Assembly: GCA_017619835.1 (NCBI GenBank)
Contig: JAFZRN010000027.1
Span: 1 to 54,818, forward strand
DNA from: Eubacterium sp.
GTDB taxonomy: Bacteria > Bacillota > Clostridia > Lachnospirales > Lachnospiraceae
Reading direction: 5' to 3'
Length of the DNA: 54,818 nt
Shown: positions 54,774 to 54,818 of the stretch, piece by piece
Numbering within the stretch: the first letter of the stretch is position 1
Layout: each line of letters starts with the position of its first letter
Notes under the pieces: model-generated
What the model saw: only the letters and a program-made list of their open reading frames with translations
Database searches by the model: none
Told to the model about the DNA's origin: nothing
Position numbers and translations under genes: made by a program

Positions 54774-54818
54774 CCTGAATTCTTTCGTTATTATAGTAAT
54801 CTATATATTCCTCTACCG
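54684..54818 (-). mobile_element. End of an IS3-family insertion sequence (IS150-like)
   Basis: The end starts with TGTACCCAGAATTCTGGACA, a TG-starting terminal repeat typical of IS3-family elements, containing the palindrome CCAGAATTCTGG (54689-54700). It interrupts the glycosyltransferase gene and continues beyond the window with a transposase on the minus strand. The other end and any target-site duplication cannot be seen. Confidence 0.75.
54715..54818 (-). CDS. IS3-family transposase, C-terminal end (partial)
   Basis: Minus-strand frame entering from the right edge, 33 residues then stop at 54717-54715. It contains EEYIDYYNNERIQAKTKWMP followed by PARYR, the well-known C-terminus of IS3-family (IS150 group) integrase-type transposases. 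The catalytic DDE core lies outside the window. Confidence 0.85.
   Translation of the reverse strand, partial: VEEYIDYYNNERIQAKTKWMPPARYRKASMCSA

Overview
The window looks like chromosome from a strictly anaerobic Firmicute of the family Lachnospiraceae (Butyrivibrio or Roseburia-like rumen or gut bacteria); this is inferred from gene content, not from a database search. Pointers are the Clostridia-type S10-spc-alpha ribosomal order, the GGGtGRT/iron-sulfur scaffold pair, a class III (oxygen-sensitive) ribonucleotide reductase, type III glutamine synthetases, secreted proteins with Thr/Pro-rich linkers and Lys-rich leucine-rich-repeat tails, strong AGGAGG ribosome binding sites and moderate-to-low GC.

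Layout. 1-2.2 kb: the tail of a Lys-rich LRR surface protein, a secreted serpin and a histidine phosphatase. 2.3-4.1 kb: the iron-sulfur scaffold and GGGtGRT pair. 4.1-5.9 kb: a degenerate GGDEF protein behind a long leader hairpin that captures its ribosome binding site, then an AraC-type regulator. 5.9-24.4 kb: a near-continuous run rpsJ-rplC-rplD-rplW-rplB-rpsS-rplV-rpsC-rplP-rpmC-rpsQ-rplN-rplX-rplE-rpsN-rpsH-rplF-rplR-rpsE-rpmD-rplO-secY-adk-infA-rpmJ-rpsM-rpsK-rpsD-rpoA-rplQ, then a fused double ECF ATPase, ecfT and truA. Four inter-gene spans in this run hold structured, apparently non-coding sequence. The map gene usually found after adk is missing.

24.4-36.3 kb: glnN copy 1, a TrpB2-type gene, anaerobic RNR activase and reductase under two NrdR boxes, thioredoxin reductase, glnN copy 2 and an Amt-PII fusion. 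36.3-37.9 kb: an IS110 transposase remnant with a structured 5' non-coding end that could be a bridge-RNA relic, and two small membrane or membrane-anchored proteins. 37.9-47.8 kb: an accessory cell-surface region with a transglutaminase-like protein, a papain-like protease, an ECF sigma factor, two paralogous two-TM proteins, a polytopic membrane protein, a PrsW-type intramembrane protease and a large Cys-rich secreted protein. The three large secreted proteins share one Lys-rich C-terminal module. 47.9-54.0 kb: gltB-gltD. 54.2 kb to the end: a glycosyltransferase cut by an IS3-family element that runs off the window.

Two themes tie the window together. First, nitrogen assimilation: glnN copy 2, amt-PII and gltB each carry the same compact leader, a small stem with a six-base loop (AAWGGC) that is mutually exclusive with an intrinsic terminator. 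This suggests one shared antitermination control, possibly ANTAR-type. Second, a surface or envelope-stress module: an ECF sigma factor with candidate small anti-sigma proteins and a PrsW protease, set among exported proteins that share one putative wall-binding tail.
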